Positions 53,052 to 62,040 of a stretch of DNA of 64,000 nucleotides are shown in pieces. Each line of letters starts with the position of its first letter. The first letter of the stretch is position 1. The notes below the pieces were generated by a model that saw only the letters and a list, made by a program, of their open reading frames with translations, ran no database searches and was not told the DNA's origin. The position numbers and the translations under genes are program-made. Origin of the DNA: Agarilytica sp045430305 (GTDB taxonomy: Bacteria; Pseudomonadota; Gammaproteobacteria; Pseudomonadales; Cellvibrionaceae); the NCBI GenBank assembly GCA_045430305.1, contig JAILXW010000002.1, forward strand, positions 496,001 through 560,000, written 5' to 3'.

Positions 53052-54681
53052 ACTTGCGTCGCGTCAGGCAGCCATTGCTCATGCAGGTTTAAATACTCAA
53101 TTAATTCCTGCAGAAAACACAGGTAGCACTATTTCGAATTCGCTTCCTCTCGTTATGCTTCACGGCTGGGGTAATGATCTTCGCAGTTGGCAGCCTTTGG
53201 TCGACCAGTTTCGTGGAAAGCGAAAAATACTATTGATTGATTTGCCTGGTTTTGGCAAAAGCGATAGTCACAACTGCAGTTCTTTAGATGAAACGCTTAA
53301 CGAAATTAGAAAAAGTATTTCTGTATTGGCGAGCCCTTGCCATATTGTGGGCTGGTCTTTGGGTGGCATGCTAGGCGCTTTGCTTACGAAAGCATATCCT
53401 CAGTTGGTGGCTTCTTTAACAACGATTGGAAGTAATGCAAAGTTTGTGATGAGTGAGGAGTGGCCTTGGGCATGTGAAGAAAGTATTTTTGACCATTTTC
53501 TCGAAAGCTTTGATGATGATATTACAGCTTGTCGTAAGCGCTTTATGTTTTTGCAGGCGCAGGGAGATAAAGAACGAAAAAAGATACAAAGGTTTTTTCA
53601 ATCGTTAAATGTGGAAGTGCAAGCCGAACAAAAGTTAGATTGGCGACAGTCTTTGCTGTGGTTAGATGAAATCGATAATCGGAATTTGCTAAGTGCTCGT
53701 CAATTTCCGTGTTTGGCAATTTTTGGTGAGTCAGATGCGCTCGTGCCTCTGTCGGTTGCAAATGAATTTTCGAAGAAAAACCTAGCAGACAAAGTAATAA
53801 AGATTTCTGATGCGGGTCACGCACCACATATTAGTCAAAGTGAACTGGTGGCAGAAAAAATTGAGTTGTTTCTAACGCAGATCGAAAACCCATTTTATCG
53901 AGACAAGAAAGAGGTTGCGCGCTCATTTAGTAAAGCGGCAAAACAGTACGAGAAAATTGCTGAATTGCAATCAGGCGTTGCAAAAACACTTTGCGCCTAC
54001 AAAAAAGACTTTCTTGGCGATATATGTGATTTAGGGTGTGGAACGGGATTTACCGTAAAAGAATTGTTAAATCCACGTTCAGAAGTGGTGGCGTTAGATA
54101 TCGCCACGGGGATGCTTGATCAGTGCCGGGGTAAGACCTTAAACGAAGCTCAGGCAAATCAGTTGCAATACGTTTGTGGCGACTATGAAACACTACCTTT
54201 CGCCGACAATAGCTTCGACGGTATTGTTTCAAGTATGAGTTTTCAGTGGGCGTCGCAGTTAAATGTTGTGTTAGCAGAAGCGCGCCGTGCTTTAAAACCG
54301 GGTGGCTGGTTGCTATTTTCTACTTTAGGCCCAGGCACCTTGCACGAGTTGAAACAGGCCTGGCAATCGGTTGATCACTACGTTCATGTGAACGCTTTCT
54401 TGCCGCGAGATAAGGTAAAGAAAGATCTGGAAAACTCAGGGTTTGTTGTTGAACGCATTGATGCAGAACACCGCACTCTTTTTTATCAAAATGCAATAGG
54501 CCTAATGCGCGAGTTAAAAGGTATAGGTGCGCATAATGTTAACGCGGGTAAAAAACAAAGTGTGACCACAAAAGGGCAGTTGCAAACCATGGCTCATGCT
54601 TACGAAAGTTTTCGTCAGTCAGAAGGCTTGCCAGCAAGTTATGAAGTTTACTACGTATTGGCACGAGTACCTGTGCAGTAA
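53032..54681 (+). CDS. bioHC: BioH-BioC fusion: pimeloyl-ACP methyl ester esterase and malonyl-ACP O-methyltransferase
   Basis: 549 aa joining the two enzymes that open and close pimeloyl synthesis. Residues about 20-285 are the BioH alpha/beta-hydrolase: VMLHGWGNDLRSW, GWSLGGM with Ser109, FGESDALVPLS with Asp235, and His263 in DAGHAPH. Residues about 290-549 are BioC: ARSFSKAAKQYEKIAELQ, the SAM motif DLGCGTGF at 333-340, FQWASQLNVVLAEARRALKPGGWLLFSTLGPGTLHELKQ-type sequence and LMRELKGIGAHN. BioC methylates malonyl-ACP so that fatty-acid synthesis can extend it, and BioH later removes the methyl. No stop or frameshift separates them. I recall such fusions in some marine gammaproteobacteria. 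Confidence 0.93.
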   Translation: MPNATHKLASRQAAIAHAGLNTQLIPAENTGSTISNSLPLVMLHGWGNDLRSWQPLVDQFRGKRKILLIDLPGFGKSDSHNCSSLDETLNEIRKSISVLASPCHIVGWSLGGMLGALLTKAYPQLVASLTTIGSNAKFVMSEEWPWACEESIFDHFLESFDDDITACRKRFMFLQAQGDKERKKIQRFFQSLNVEVQAEQKLDWRQSLLWLDEIDNRNLLSARQFPCLAIFGESDALVPLSVANEFSKKNLADKVIKISDAGHAPHISQSELVAEKIELFLTQIENPFYRDKKEVARSFSKAAKQYEKIAELQSGVAKTLCAYKKDFLGDICDLGCGTGFTVKELLNPRSEVVALDIATGMLDQCRGKTLNEAQANQLQYVCGDYETLPFADNSFDGIVSSMSFQWASQLNVVLAEARRALKPGGWLLFSTLGPGTLHELKQAWQSVDHYVHVNAFLPRDKVKKDLENSGFVVERIDAEHRTLFYQNAIGLMRELKGIGAHNVNAGKKQSVTTKGQLQTMAHAYESFRQSEGLPASYEVYYVLARVPVQ

Positions 54682-54696
54682 AAAGAATTCAAGAAT

Positions 54697-55386
54697 ATGA
54701 AACGAAACTATTTTGTTGCCGGTACAGATACCGGTGTTGGAAAAACACTAGTTACCAGCGCAATGCTACACAGTGCTTCGCAAATGAAATTACAGACGCT
54801 GGGCCTTAAACCTGTTGCCGCGGGTTGTGACGAAAGCGAACACGGGCTCGCTAATGAAGATGCACTATCACTTATGGCGTTTTCCTCTGTTCAAATACCT
54901 TACCAGCAAGTAAACCCCGTTGCGTTAACAGAAGCGATTGCACCGCACATCGCCGCGGTGAATGATGGTAAGCGTTTGCAAGCAGAGCGTATTGCCGGGC
55001 ATTGTCGTGGCGCCATGATGCAGGCTTATGATCTTTGCTTACTTGAAGGCGCGGGAGGTTGGCGAGTTCCGCTTAATGCGCGCGAGACTATGGCCGATAT
55101 TGTCAAAGCTTTACAGGTGCCCGTTGTGCTTGTTGTGGGCATCCGTTTAGGTTGTTTGAACCACGCTTTGCTAACCGCAGAGGCTATCACTCGGGATGGG
55201 CTCAAGCTCGCTGGGTGGGTAGCCAATGTTGTAGAGGACGGTATGCCCGAGCTAGAAGCCAATGTCGGTACCCTTCAATCGCTATTGCCTTGCCCCCAGT
55301 TGGGCCTTATTCCTTTTCGAAAGGGAATAAGCGCGCCAGAGGCTTCAGAGTATCTTGATATAAAGAATCTACTTGAAAGTGCATAG
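54697..55386 (+). CDS. bioD: Dethiobiotin synthetase
   Basis: ATP-dependent closure of the ureido ring, DAPA plus CO2 to dethiobiotin; 229 aa. The P-loop is GTDTGVGKTLVTSAML at residues 8-23, followed by GLKPVAAGC, EGAGGWRVPLN and VVLVVGIRLGCLNHALLTAEAI. It starts 15 bases after the fusion gene and ends the bio operon. The usual upstream partner enzyme BioA (DAPA aminotransferase) must be encoded elsewhere. Confidence 0.96.
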   Translation: MKRNYFVAGTDTGVGKTLVTSAMLHSASQMKLQTLGLKPVAAGCDESEHGLANEDALSLMAFSSVQIPYQQVNPVALTEAIAPHIAAVNDGKRLQAERIAGHCRGAMMQAYDLCLLEGAGGWRVPLNARETMADIVKALQVPVVLVVGIRLGCLNHALLTAEAITRDGLKLAGWVANVVEDGMPELEANVGTLQSLLPCPQLGLIPFRKGISAPEASEYLDIKNLLESA

Positions 55387-55550
55387 TTTTAACGCAAAAT
55401 AGTCTTATACATATCGATTTTCGCGTATTTTCGCGGCTGTTATTTGAGTGGAAGAGGCGTAAACTTAGAAACAGTATGCGGTTAAAGCTTGCCACCTGAA
55501 TGGTAGGTAGTGGCCGCGCTAACGAAATAAACAAAAAAGCAGGTACGGCC

Positions 55551-55853
55551 ATGGTCGGATCAGTGTTAAATGAAGGTTTGCGCGGCATGCAGAATAGCCA
55601 GCGCGAACTGCAAAAAGCGGCTAGCGAGATTGCTAGTGCGAATATTCGTGAGCGACCTGAAGAAACGACGTCACCGGAAGTGCCCACCACGCTTCAGCCG
55701 GTGGACGAGTCTCCGGAAAGCACGCGTTCGCAGCGTACTATTGAAGAATCTCTGATTGAGCTGCGCCGTCAGGAACAATTATTTACAGCCAATGCCAAAG
55801 TGGTGTCGGTGGCCGAAGAAACCCTGGGAAGTATTATTGATGTTAAATCTTGA
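55551..55853 (+). CDS. Flagellar-rod-C-like small protein
   Basis: 100 aa from the ATG at 55551 (aggt 7 bases upstream); an in-frame ATG at 55500 has no clear site. The N-terminal helix NEGLRGMQNSQRELQKAASEIA and C-terminal LRRQEQLFTANAKVVSVAEETLGSIID resemble the two ends of axial flagellar proteins (FlgB/C/E/G type), joined by a Pro/Glu/Ser-rich linker without the usual middle domain. It may be a minimal coiled-coil relative of rod proteins. No other flagellar gene is in the window. Confidence 0.6.
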   Translation: MVGSVLNEGLRGMQNSQRELQKAASEIASANIRERPEETTSPEVPTTLQPVDESPESTRSQRTIEESLIELRRQEQLFTANAKVVSVAEETLGSIIDVKS

Positions 55854-55956
55854 TCTCTTGGTAGACTTTTTCCATTGGTTGATGGGCACAGAAGCTCAAA
55901 AACCCCAACCCTTATACATTCGTACGGAGGATGAGCAGAGAAAAGACCGCTTTTAG
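55840..55956 (+). CDS. Candidate 38-aa small protein overlapping the previous gene
   Basis: Starts at the ATG at 55840, 14 bases before the end of the preceding frame, with gggaa upstream. The product has a short hydrophobic start (MLNLDLLVDFFHWLMG) and a charged tail ending EQRKDRF. No family recognised; could be a chance frame. Confidence 0.35.
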   Translation: MLNLDLLVDFFHWLMGTEAQKPQPLYIRTEDEQRKDRF

Positions 55957-55995
55957 TTCGACTAGAGCAGGTCCGTTTCATCTCTGTTCCGAGAG

Positions 55996-56922
55996 GTGAT
56001 AGTTAACAACGCTTATTTAAATGCGGCTATTAGCAGTTCGCAACCATTGCCTATTGGTGATCTTCAAAAGCCAAGTGAATCTCTCGCCCATAATTCCTCA
56101 TTTAAGCCTGTAGAAGCCCTTTCTAGCACTACACAAGTCCAAGTTTCCCCACAGCAATCTTTTTCAAATGATGAGTCATTGGCCGGTTCGTCGCAAGCAC
56201 AGGAAAATAGCTCAGGTGTTGAAGAAAGCGGCCAGTCGCCGGCCCAGCAGAGTCAGTCGCGTATTGACGAGCGGAGTGAGCGCGAAGCAAGGTTAGAGCA
56301 AGAGCGTGAAAAGCAGCAGCTGTTGCAAGAGCAGCGTCAAATTACTAGCTTAAGTGCACGTGATCGTGAAGTGCGCGCTCATGAGCAGGCGCACGCCGCT
56401 GTTGGTGGCCAATATGCGGGGGCACCGTCATACCAGTTTGAGCGCGGCCCTGATGGTGTGAGCTACGCGATTAGTGGCGAAGTGCCGATTGATGTGGGTA
56501 AAGAAGCGACGCCTCAAGAAACATTACGTAAAGCGCAGATTGTTCGCCGTGCTGCATTGGCACCGGCAGAACCTTCCCCGCAAGACCGGCGTGTTGCAGC
56601 GCAAGCGTCTCAGCTAGAAGCGCAAGCGCGTTCTGAAATTTCCCGAGAAACTAGAGCTGAGTTAAATGAGGCCAAAGAAGGCCGCGCCAACGAGGAAGAA
56701 AATGAAGCGCCGAACGGGCTTTCTGAAGATATTACGGCAGAATCATCTTCATCTACCCTCGCAAGCACGCCCAAACCTAGGTTTAGCGCTGAAGATACAA
56801 ACGCTTCTGCTATATCTACCGTATCACCTTTGCCGGTGAACACAATTGCATCTAGTCAAGTACTCGCCTTTGCAGATATCGAGACCAACCGCCCTGGTGC
56901 GCTACTTAATCAACTTGTTTGA
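55996..56922 (+). CDS. SprA-related putative metalloprotease (PF12118-like)
   Basis: 308 aa, with disordered Gln/Ser/Glu-rich flanks around a short conserved core (about residues 110-205). The core reads LSARDREVRAHEQAHAAVGGQYAGAPSYQFERGPDG, then YAISGEVPIDVG, ATPQETLRKAQIVRRAALAPAEPSPQDRRVAAQA. The HEQAH pair gives an HExxH metalloprotease motif, as in the SprA/CJM1_0395 family. The C-terminal part has no recognised domain. The start is GTG at 55996 with a site too close to be convincing. Substrate unknown. Confidence 0.75.
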   Translation: MIVNNAYLNAAISSSQPLPIGDLQKPSESLAHNSSFKPVEALSSTTQVQVSPQQSFSNDESLAGSSQAQENSSGVEESGQSPAQQSQSRIDERSEREARLEQEREKQQLLQEQRQITSLSARDREVRAHEQAHAAVGGQYAGAPSYQFERGPDGVSYAISGEVPIDVGKEATPQETLRKAQIVRRAALAPAEPSPQDRRVAAQASQLEAQARSEISRETRAELNEAKEGRANEEENEAPNGLSEDITAESSSSTLASTPKPRFSAEDTNASAISTVSPLPVNTIASSQVLAFADIETNRPGALLNQLV

Positions 56923-57151
56923 TTTTCTCCTGTCGATTCGACAAAACTTCCACACGTCTTATAGTTAACCTAAGCAAGATTATTTTGTCAGGTAAAGCCA
57001 CTTGAACTGGTGCTGTGTGTCAGCCATATTGGTTATTATTGTTCTAGCAGATTTTCTTCAAGCGTTTTAATTTCTGGTTGTATTTAGAGCAGAGAAAGCC
57101 CCGCTCGTTTTGCCCGCGCTAAAGAAATAAAAAGAAAAAGCAGGAGCCCTC

Positions 57152-58927
57152 ATGGCAGACTACAAATCACCACTCGACGATATGCACTTTTTAATGAAAG
57201 ACGTGTTCAATATGGGAACGTTTTGGCAGCACCTTAATATTGCCGATTTGGATATGGAAACAGCCGAAGCGATTTTAGAAGAGGCCTCAAAGGTATGTGA
57301 AAATGTTTTGGCTCCGCTCAATCGAGAAGGTGATGAGCAGGGCTGTACGTGGTCGCCTGAAGGGGTAGCGTCGCCAGAAGGGTTTAAAGAAGCTTATGAA
57401 ACGTATTGTGAAGGCGGTTGGGGTGCGCTGGGTGGTAATCCAGAGTACGACGGTATGGGTATGCCTAAATCGTTGGTGTCGTTTGTAGAAGAGATGGTGC
57501 AAGGCTCCAATATAGCGTTCGGTTTAGCGCCAATGCTGACAGCCGGTGCAGCGTTGGCAATTAACGCCCATGGTAGTGACGACTTAAGGCAAACTTACCT
57601 TCCTTTAATGTATAGCGGCCAGTGGTCGGGAGCTATGGATCTTACCGAGCCGCACTCGGGTACAGACCTTGGCATTATTCGCTCGAAAGCGGAACCCAAT
57701 AATGATGGCTCCTATTCCGTAACCGGAACCAAAATATTTATCACTTGGGGTGAGCACGATATGGCAGAAAATATTGTGCATCTTGTATTAGCAAAACTGC
57801 CCGATGCGCCCAAAGGGTCACGCGGAATTTCCATGTTCTTGGTGCCTAAATTTCTTCCCAATGATGATGGCAGTCTAGGTGAGCGGAATAACTTGAGTTG
57901 CGGTTCGCTTGAAAAGAAAATGGGCATCAAGGCGTCGGCCACCTGTGTGATGAATTTTGACGGTGCCAAAGGCTGGATGGTTGGTGAGCCAAACAAAGGT
58001 CTTGCCGCGATGTTTACCATGATGAATTACGAGCGCTTAGCGGTAGGTATTCAGGGCGTTGCAGCGGCAGAGCATTCATACCAAACCGCGGTAGAGTACG
58101 CCAAAGAGCGTTTGCAGGGGCGCAGTGCTACTGGGCCGAAGCAGCCAGACAAAGAGGCAGACAACTTACTTGTGCACCCAGATGTACGACGCATGCTTCT
58201 TACCATGCGTGCATTTAACGAAGGTAGCCGTGCATTCTATGTATACACCGGTCGCTGGTTAGATCTGGCTAAATTTACTGATGGCGAAGAGAAGACGCAT
58301 GCAGAAAGCATGGTTGCACTATTAACGCCCGTCTCGAAAGCGTTCATGACCGACACCGCTTTACTGGCCGCAATTAACGGGCAGCAAGTACTTGGTGGTC
58401 ATGGTTATATTCGCGAGTGGGGTCAGGAGCAACACGTGCGAGATATTCGTATTACTCAAATATACGAAGGCACAAATGGTATTCAAGCGCTCGACCTTAT
58501 TGGCCGTAAGACGGTTGCCAACGGTGGGGAATTGCTGAAGTTATATAAACAAGATGTGGACGCTTTTATTGCTCAGGCCAGCGCTAACGAAGCGATGGGC
58601 GATATGCTCGCAAAATTAAACAATGCGATGTCAGTACTTACGTCTGCGACGACAACAGTGGTTGAAGCGGCACAGGAAGACGCTAACGCCGGTGGTAGTG
58701 TAGCCGTTGAGTACTTGGAGCTGTTTGGCTATGTTGCCTATGCCCATATGTGGGCGATGATGGCTAATGCCGCGCATGGTCGTGGTGAAGGCGATGACCT
58801 AGCGACGTCTAAATGGGCTGTGGCTAACTTCTATTTCGATAAGTTACTGCCTCAGATCGACGCTTTACTGATAAAAATTCAAGCAGGGTCTGACACTGTT
58901 ATGGCAATGGATGAATCCTTGTTTTAA
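57152..58927 (+). CDS. Acyl-CoA dehydrogenase (DmdC/long-form type)
   Basis: FAD-dependent alpha-beta dehydrogenation of an acyl-CoA, 591 aa. This is the long form with a C-terminal extension of about 130 residues, as in FadE-like and methylmercaptopropionyl-CoA dehydrogenase (DmdC) proteins. Seen in order: N-terminal GGWGALGGNPEYDGMGMP, the FAD/substrate motif MDLTEPHSGTDLG, VTGTKIFITWGEHDMAENIVHLVLA, KMGIKASATCVMNFDGAKG, YERLAVGIQGVAAAEHSYQ and QVLGGHGYIREWGQEQHVRDIRITQIYEGTNGIQALDL. A strong site (gcaggagccctc) precedes the ATG. A general fatty acyl-CoA enzyme is as likely as DmdC. Confidence 0.9.
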   Translation: MADYKSPLDDMHFLMKDVFNMGTFWQHLNIADLDMETAEAILEEASKVCENVLAPLNREGDEQGCTWSPEGVASPEGFKEAYETYCEGGWGALGGNPEYDGMGMPKSLVSFVEEMVQGSNIAFGLAPMLTAGAALAINAHGSDDLRQTYLPLMYSGQWSGAMDLTEPHSGTDLGIIRSKAEPNNDGSYSVTGTKIFITWGEHDMAENIVHLVLAKLPDAPKGSRGISMFLVPKFLPNDDGSLGERNNLSCGSLEKKMGIKASATCVMNFDGAKGWMVGEPNKGLAAMFTMMNYERLAVGIQGVAAAEHSYQTAVEYAKERLQGRSATGPKQPDKEADNLLVHPDVRRMLLTMRAFNEGSRAFYVYTGRWLDLAKFTDGEEKTHAESMVALLTPVSKAFMTDTALLAAINGQQVLGGHGYIREWGQEQHVRDIRITQIYEGTNGIQALDLIGRKTVANGGELLKLYKQDVDAFIAQASANEAMGDMLAKLNNAMSVLTSATTTVVEAAQEDANAGGSVAVEYLELFGYVAYAHMWAMMANAAHGRGEGDDLATSKWAVANFYFDKLLPQIDALLIKIQAGSDTVMAMDESLF

Positions 58928-59063
58928 TCGTGGCTTAGTCCGCTGTTCGACAGGGCTGTATTGGCGAGAGAGCTAGTTTGCTTTGAATGAAAAGCTGATG
59001 CGTCTATACTCCCTTTGCAAAATCCTCCCGTCTTAACTAAGTAATTGAAGGCAAAATCTGACC

Positions 59064-59240
59064 ATGCCCAAGTTGTATCCTCACGACCAAAACAACGTAG
59101 ATGAGTTTATTAACAGTAATGTGAACGATGTGGATCGAAAGCCTTTTCGCCCACTGTTATTGCTCGGTATTATCTTTGTGGTACTGGGGTTACTTACTTT
59201 GGCAAGTTATCTAGTTGCGCTCTCTCACGGCATTGTATAG
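59064..59240 (+). CDS. DUF3094 small membrane protein
   Basis: 58 aa. The N-terminal half is MPKLYPHDQNNVDEFINSNV and NDVDRKPFRPLLLLG; the second half is a single TM helix. This is the DUF3094 layout, with VERKPFRP the conserved turn. It follows the acyl-CoA dehydrogenase by 137 bases. A site upstream (gaaggc) is acceptable. Function unknown. Confidence 0.75.
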   Translation: MPKLYPHDQNNVDEFINSNVNDVDRKPFRPLLLLGIIFVVLGLLTLASYLVALSHGIV

Positions 59241-59589
59241 TTTGCCGCTCTTTTTTTGGGGGCTGATCAATGCGCGATATAACATGTATTGGTCTGCTGC
59301 TTCCCCACCTGCTGTGTTTGTATTCTCAATAAGTTTTTTATAAGGCCTTTAGGTTTAATTTTTATATTAAACCGGCTTTATAAAATAGACCCCCACAAAA
59401 AATTAACCGAATTGCGCGTGTTTGCACGGTTAACACTTAGTGTCGCTGAGTTGATGACGCAATGTCATATAAATGTCACACAAACCTGATAAGCGCGTGA
59501 TATCTTTATAATATGAAGGCATCAATCGCTGGCGAAATAAAAGCGGGAAAGCGTTGTCGATGCAAAATAAAATGTTATAAGGAGGCGGT
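59241..59589 (+). promoter_or_regulatory. Intergenic region with a -10 box for the secreted-protein gene
   Basis: 349 bases with no convincing gene; a 66-codon frame from 59289 has a poor start and odd composition. A perfect TATAAT lies at 59507-59512, about 78 bases before the downstream ATG, without a good -35 box. A strong binding site (aaggaggcggt) directly precedes 59590. Confidence 0.4.
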
Positions 59590-60333
59590 ATGAAAAAAGC
59601 AGTATTGAAATTGGTGGGTGCGTCGATAGCGCTTATGGCGGCAAGTGTTTCAAGCGTTGCAGAAACGTATCAGCCAGCGATGTTCGGTTTCACCTCAGAA
59701 CAGTTTTCTGAAAAACTGATCGAAACCAATGCTGTTTCCATTCAAGGCAAGTCTGTGGTGCTTTATTGTCAGTCTGAGATAGACAGTAAAGGCGTGGCAA
59801 GTAACACGAGTTGCTATGACAAAAGCCAAAGCATGGATTTAGTGGGGCTTACTGAAAGTGTTTTAAACCGTGTGGCATTTACTGCTGCACAAGTGAACGG
59901 TAAAGCTGTTCCTGTAAAAATGTCCTACCGAGTTGGTCTCGCTGGTAAGGCCGGTAAGCTGCAAACGACTTTGATTCCAAATTTAGGTTCTATGCAGGCA
60001 CGTTATGGTCGTGATTACATTGCACCGCAAGAACGTTTAGATATGTCTGACTGGTATACAAAATACAATGACGCGTCTTGGGTAAACGGTCAGTCATTTC
60101 TGGGTCATGGCCCAATGGCTCGTGTGGCAGCAACGGTTGATGAAAAAGGTAAAACGGACGTAGTTCGCGAGATGGAAACCGAACGTGCGTATAAGCGCGA
60201 CGTGAAAATTGTGAAAAACGCTTTGCGTAAATCACGCTTCATTCCTGGCTTTGTTGATGGCCGCCCTGTATCGATGGGTTATTTAGCGGTGGTGAATTAT
60301 GGCGACGAAGGTGAGGCTGTGAGCGCGCGTTAA
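59590..60333 (+). CDS. Exported protein with two TonB-C-like repeats
   Basis: 247 aa with a Sec signal peptide (about residues 1-24, ending VSSVAE). The mature protein has two Cys (YCQSE and TSCYD) and two similar strand-turn-strand segments: RVAFTAAQVNGKAVPVKMSYRV near residue 96 and SRFIPGFVDGRPVSMGYLAVVNYG near 215. Each resembles the xPAxVDGKPV pattern of TonB C-terminal-like domains. It is probably periplasmic. No TonB system genes are nearby. A strong terminator follows, so it forms its own transcript. Confidence 0.75.
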   Translation: MKKAVLKLVGASIALMAASVSSVAETYQPAMFGFTSEQFSEKLIETNAVSIQGKSVVLYCQSEIDSKGVASNTSCYDKSQSMDLVGLTESVLNRVAFTAAQVNGKAVPVKMSYRVGLAGKAGKLQTTLIPNLGSMQARYGRDYIAPQERLDMSDWYTKYNDASWVNGQSFLGHGPMARVAATVDEKGKTDVVREMETERAYKRDVKIVKNALRKSRFIPGFVDGRPVSMGYLAVVNYGDEGEAVSAR

Positions 60334-60356
60334 TATCACTTCGTTTTGATTCTTAG

Positions 60357-60392
60357 AAGCTGGCTTCAATGTAAATTGAAGCCGGCTTTTTT
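60357..60392 (+). terminator. Rho-independent terminator
   Basis: aagctggcttcaat (60357-60370) pairs with attgaagccggctt (60375-60388) around a gtaa loop, with one G-T pair, and is followed by TTTT. It can also serve the convergent gene at 60405-60740, since the upstream side is A/T-poor only in part. Confidence 0.85.
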
Positions 60393-60404
60393 ATTTCTAT
60401 GAAA

Positions 60405-60740
60405 CTATTTGTCTTCCCACACCCAGCGCACGGGTTCGCCGAAATCATCGGTGATCAGTTTTTTACGTGGCCCGCTTTTCGGTTTGCTTTCTGGTTTATG
60501 TTTACTCGATTTTCGTTCCTCTAAGGCCTGCACAGCCTCAGTTACTGGTGTGCGTGGTTTCTTGGGTTCGAATGCCGTGGCGTTGCCAAAAATATTGCTA
60601 TTGTCTTCCCTGCCGCTAATGCCGGAAGGGATGTCCTGCACCGCGCCGCCTTTTTCGATAAATTGCCCGATAGCGCGATCTATTTCATCGCGAATTTCAG
60701 CTTTAGTTTTTGCCCGCTTAATGGGGTGGCGCTGGCTCAT
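60405..60740 (-). CDS. Conserved hypothetical basic protein
   Basis: 111 aa. The N-terminal segment KAEIRDEIDRAIGQFIEKGGAVQDIPSGISGRED is helical and similar to short conserved proteins of unknown role in pseudomonads. The middle is Lys/Pro/Ser-rich and probably disordered, and it ends LITDDFGEPVRWVWEDK. No enzymatic motif is seen. The gene is convergent with the secreted-protein gene. Confidence 0.65.
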   Translation of the reverse strand: MSQRHPIKRAKTKAEIRDEIDRAIGQFIEKGGAVQDIPSGISGREDNSNIFGNATAFEPKKPRTPVTEAVQALEERKSSKHKPESKPKSGPRKKLITDDFGEPVRWVWEDK

Positions 60741-60914
60741 CTACGGATTTCTTCTATGCAGTAGGCTGTAAAAATTACCCAGTCGCACAGTTTAGCAAAA
60801 AATGTGCGAAGATCAAAAGCGTACGAGAAAGCTTGGTTGAAAGGTCTGTGGGGGTTGGAGGGGAAGAGCGTCTCCTGCGATCTTACCACCGGTATTAGCA
60901 TTCGATTCGCTAGC

Positions 60915-61265
60915 TCAATATTCGTCGTATTTTTTGGCGCTGCCACGTACGAGGTCTGCCGGATACTTTTCTTCATTAATGCGCATTTTTTCTTGGGTGG
61001 CATTCATTAAGTCGATATTCATACGTTTAGCTAGCAAGAGGGTATACATGAACACGTCGGCAAGCTCGTAGCTGGCCGCTTGTTTTTTATCGGTGGGCAA
61101 TTGAGTTGAGGCTTCAGTGCTAAGCCACTGAAAATGTTCCATCAATTCAGCGGCTTCTACTGCAATGGCCATGGATAGGTTTTTGGGCGACTGAAACTGC
61201 TTCCAGTCGCGCGCTTCAGCGAAAGCCAGTAAGGCTTGGGTGAGTTCCTCTATCGATTGGCTCAT
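60915..61265 (-). CDS. MazG-like (RS21-C6 type) nucleotide pyrophosphohydrolase
   Basis: 116 aa from the ATG at 61265. All-alpha NTP-PPase of the dCTP-pyrophosphatase-like group: FAEARDWKQFQSPKNLSMAIAVEAAELMEHFQWL carries the ExxE metal motif, and YELADVFMYTLLLAKRMNIDL the second E/D pair, ending KMRINEEKYP. Such enzymes clean non-canonical nucleotides or trim dCTP. It starts 13 bases after fklB on the same strand, suggesting co-transcription. A longer frame upstream overlaps the fklB end and is less likely. Confidence 0.85.
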   Translation of the reverse strand: MSQSIEELTQALLAFAEARDWKQFQSPKNLSMAIAVEAAELMEHFQWLSTEASTQLPTDKKQAASYELADVFMYTLLLAKRMNIDLMNATQEKMRINEEKYPADLVRGSAKKYDEY

Positions 61266-61278
61266 TGTTGAGGTTGGT

Positions 61279-61902
61279 TTAGTCAACGATTTCCAACAGC
61301 TCAACTTCAAATACTAGCGTTGCATTTGGCCCAATTTTACCACCCGCACCACGATCGCCGTAAGCAAGATGCGGCGGTACAAACAAGCGCCACTTACTTC
61401 CGGTATTCATAAGCTGCAGGGCTTCAGTCCAGCCAGAAATAACGCCATTCACTGGGAATTCTGCAGGTTCGCCACGTGCGACTGAACTGTCGAACACATC
61501 GCCATTAATCAGTGTGCCGTGGTAATGGGTTTTTACTTTAGAGTCAGCGGTGGGTTTTTCACCTTCGCCGGTCGTTATAACTTCGTACTGAAGTCCAGAC
61601 TCAAGGGCCACAACACCTTCTTTATTGGCGTTTTCTTTTAGAAAGACTTCGCCTTCTGCTGAAAGTTTTTGACCTGCTTCGGCTTCAGCAGCTTTCATTT
61701 TCTGATCGTAAGCACGGTAGGCCTCTTCGATTTCGTTCTCGCTTATGGCGCTGTCTTTGTCTTGCAAGGCATCTATCACCGCAGCGGCTACGTGCTCCGG
61801 AGAGATACCTCCAAAGCCTTGAGCGGCTAATTGCAACGCCCATTGACGACCTATGCCGTAGCTGACTTTGTGTTCATCGGTATCAAATGATAATGCTGAC
61901 AT
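61279..61902 (-). CDS. fklB: FKBP-type peptidyl-prolyl isomerase (FKBP22-like)
   Basis: 207 aa. An N-terminal helical dimerisation domain (VSYGIGRQWALQLAAQGFGGI, about residues 13-90) with a long helix precedes the C-terminal FKBP domain (about 95-207): VKTHYHGTLINGDVFDSSVARGEPAEFPVNGVISGWTEALQLM, then VPPHLAYGDRGAGGKIGPNATLVFEVELLEI. There is no signal peptide, so it is cytoplasmic, like E. coli FklB. The length matches the family. It heads the unit with the MazG-like gene. Confidence 0.92.
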   Translation of the reverse strand: MSALSFDTDEHKVSYGIGRQWALQLAAQGFGGISPEHVAAAVIDALQDKDSAISENEIEEAYRAYDQKMKAAEAEAGQKLSAEGEVFLKENANKEGVVALESGLQYEVITTGEGEKPTADSKVKTHYHGTLINGDVFDSSVARGEPAEFPVNGVISGWTEALQLMNTGSKWRLFVPPHLAYGDRGAGGKIGPNATLVFEVELLEIVD

Positions 61903-62040
61903 AGGTATTCCTCGAGGCGCTTATTCGCCCGGTTGATAGGTTTGTTTTAAACTGTGTAGTAGAGGGTATGGCGGCGGATTGTAACACAAGGTATTTAGTG
62001 AATCTTTCTTTGCCAGCGTTTCACGATAAGAGGGTGGGTG

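Noticed and set aside
59289..59489. 66-codon plus-strand frame in the gap after DUF3094
   Set aside because: Composition is rich in Cys, Phe and Leu without a typical protein pattern, and there is no binding site; it lies in probable promoter DNA.
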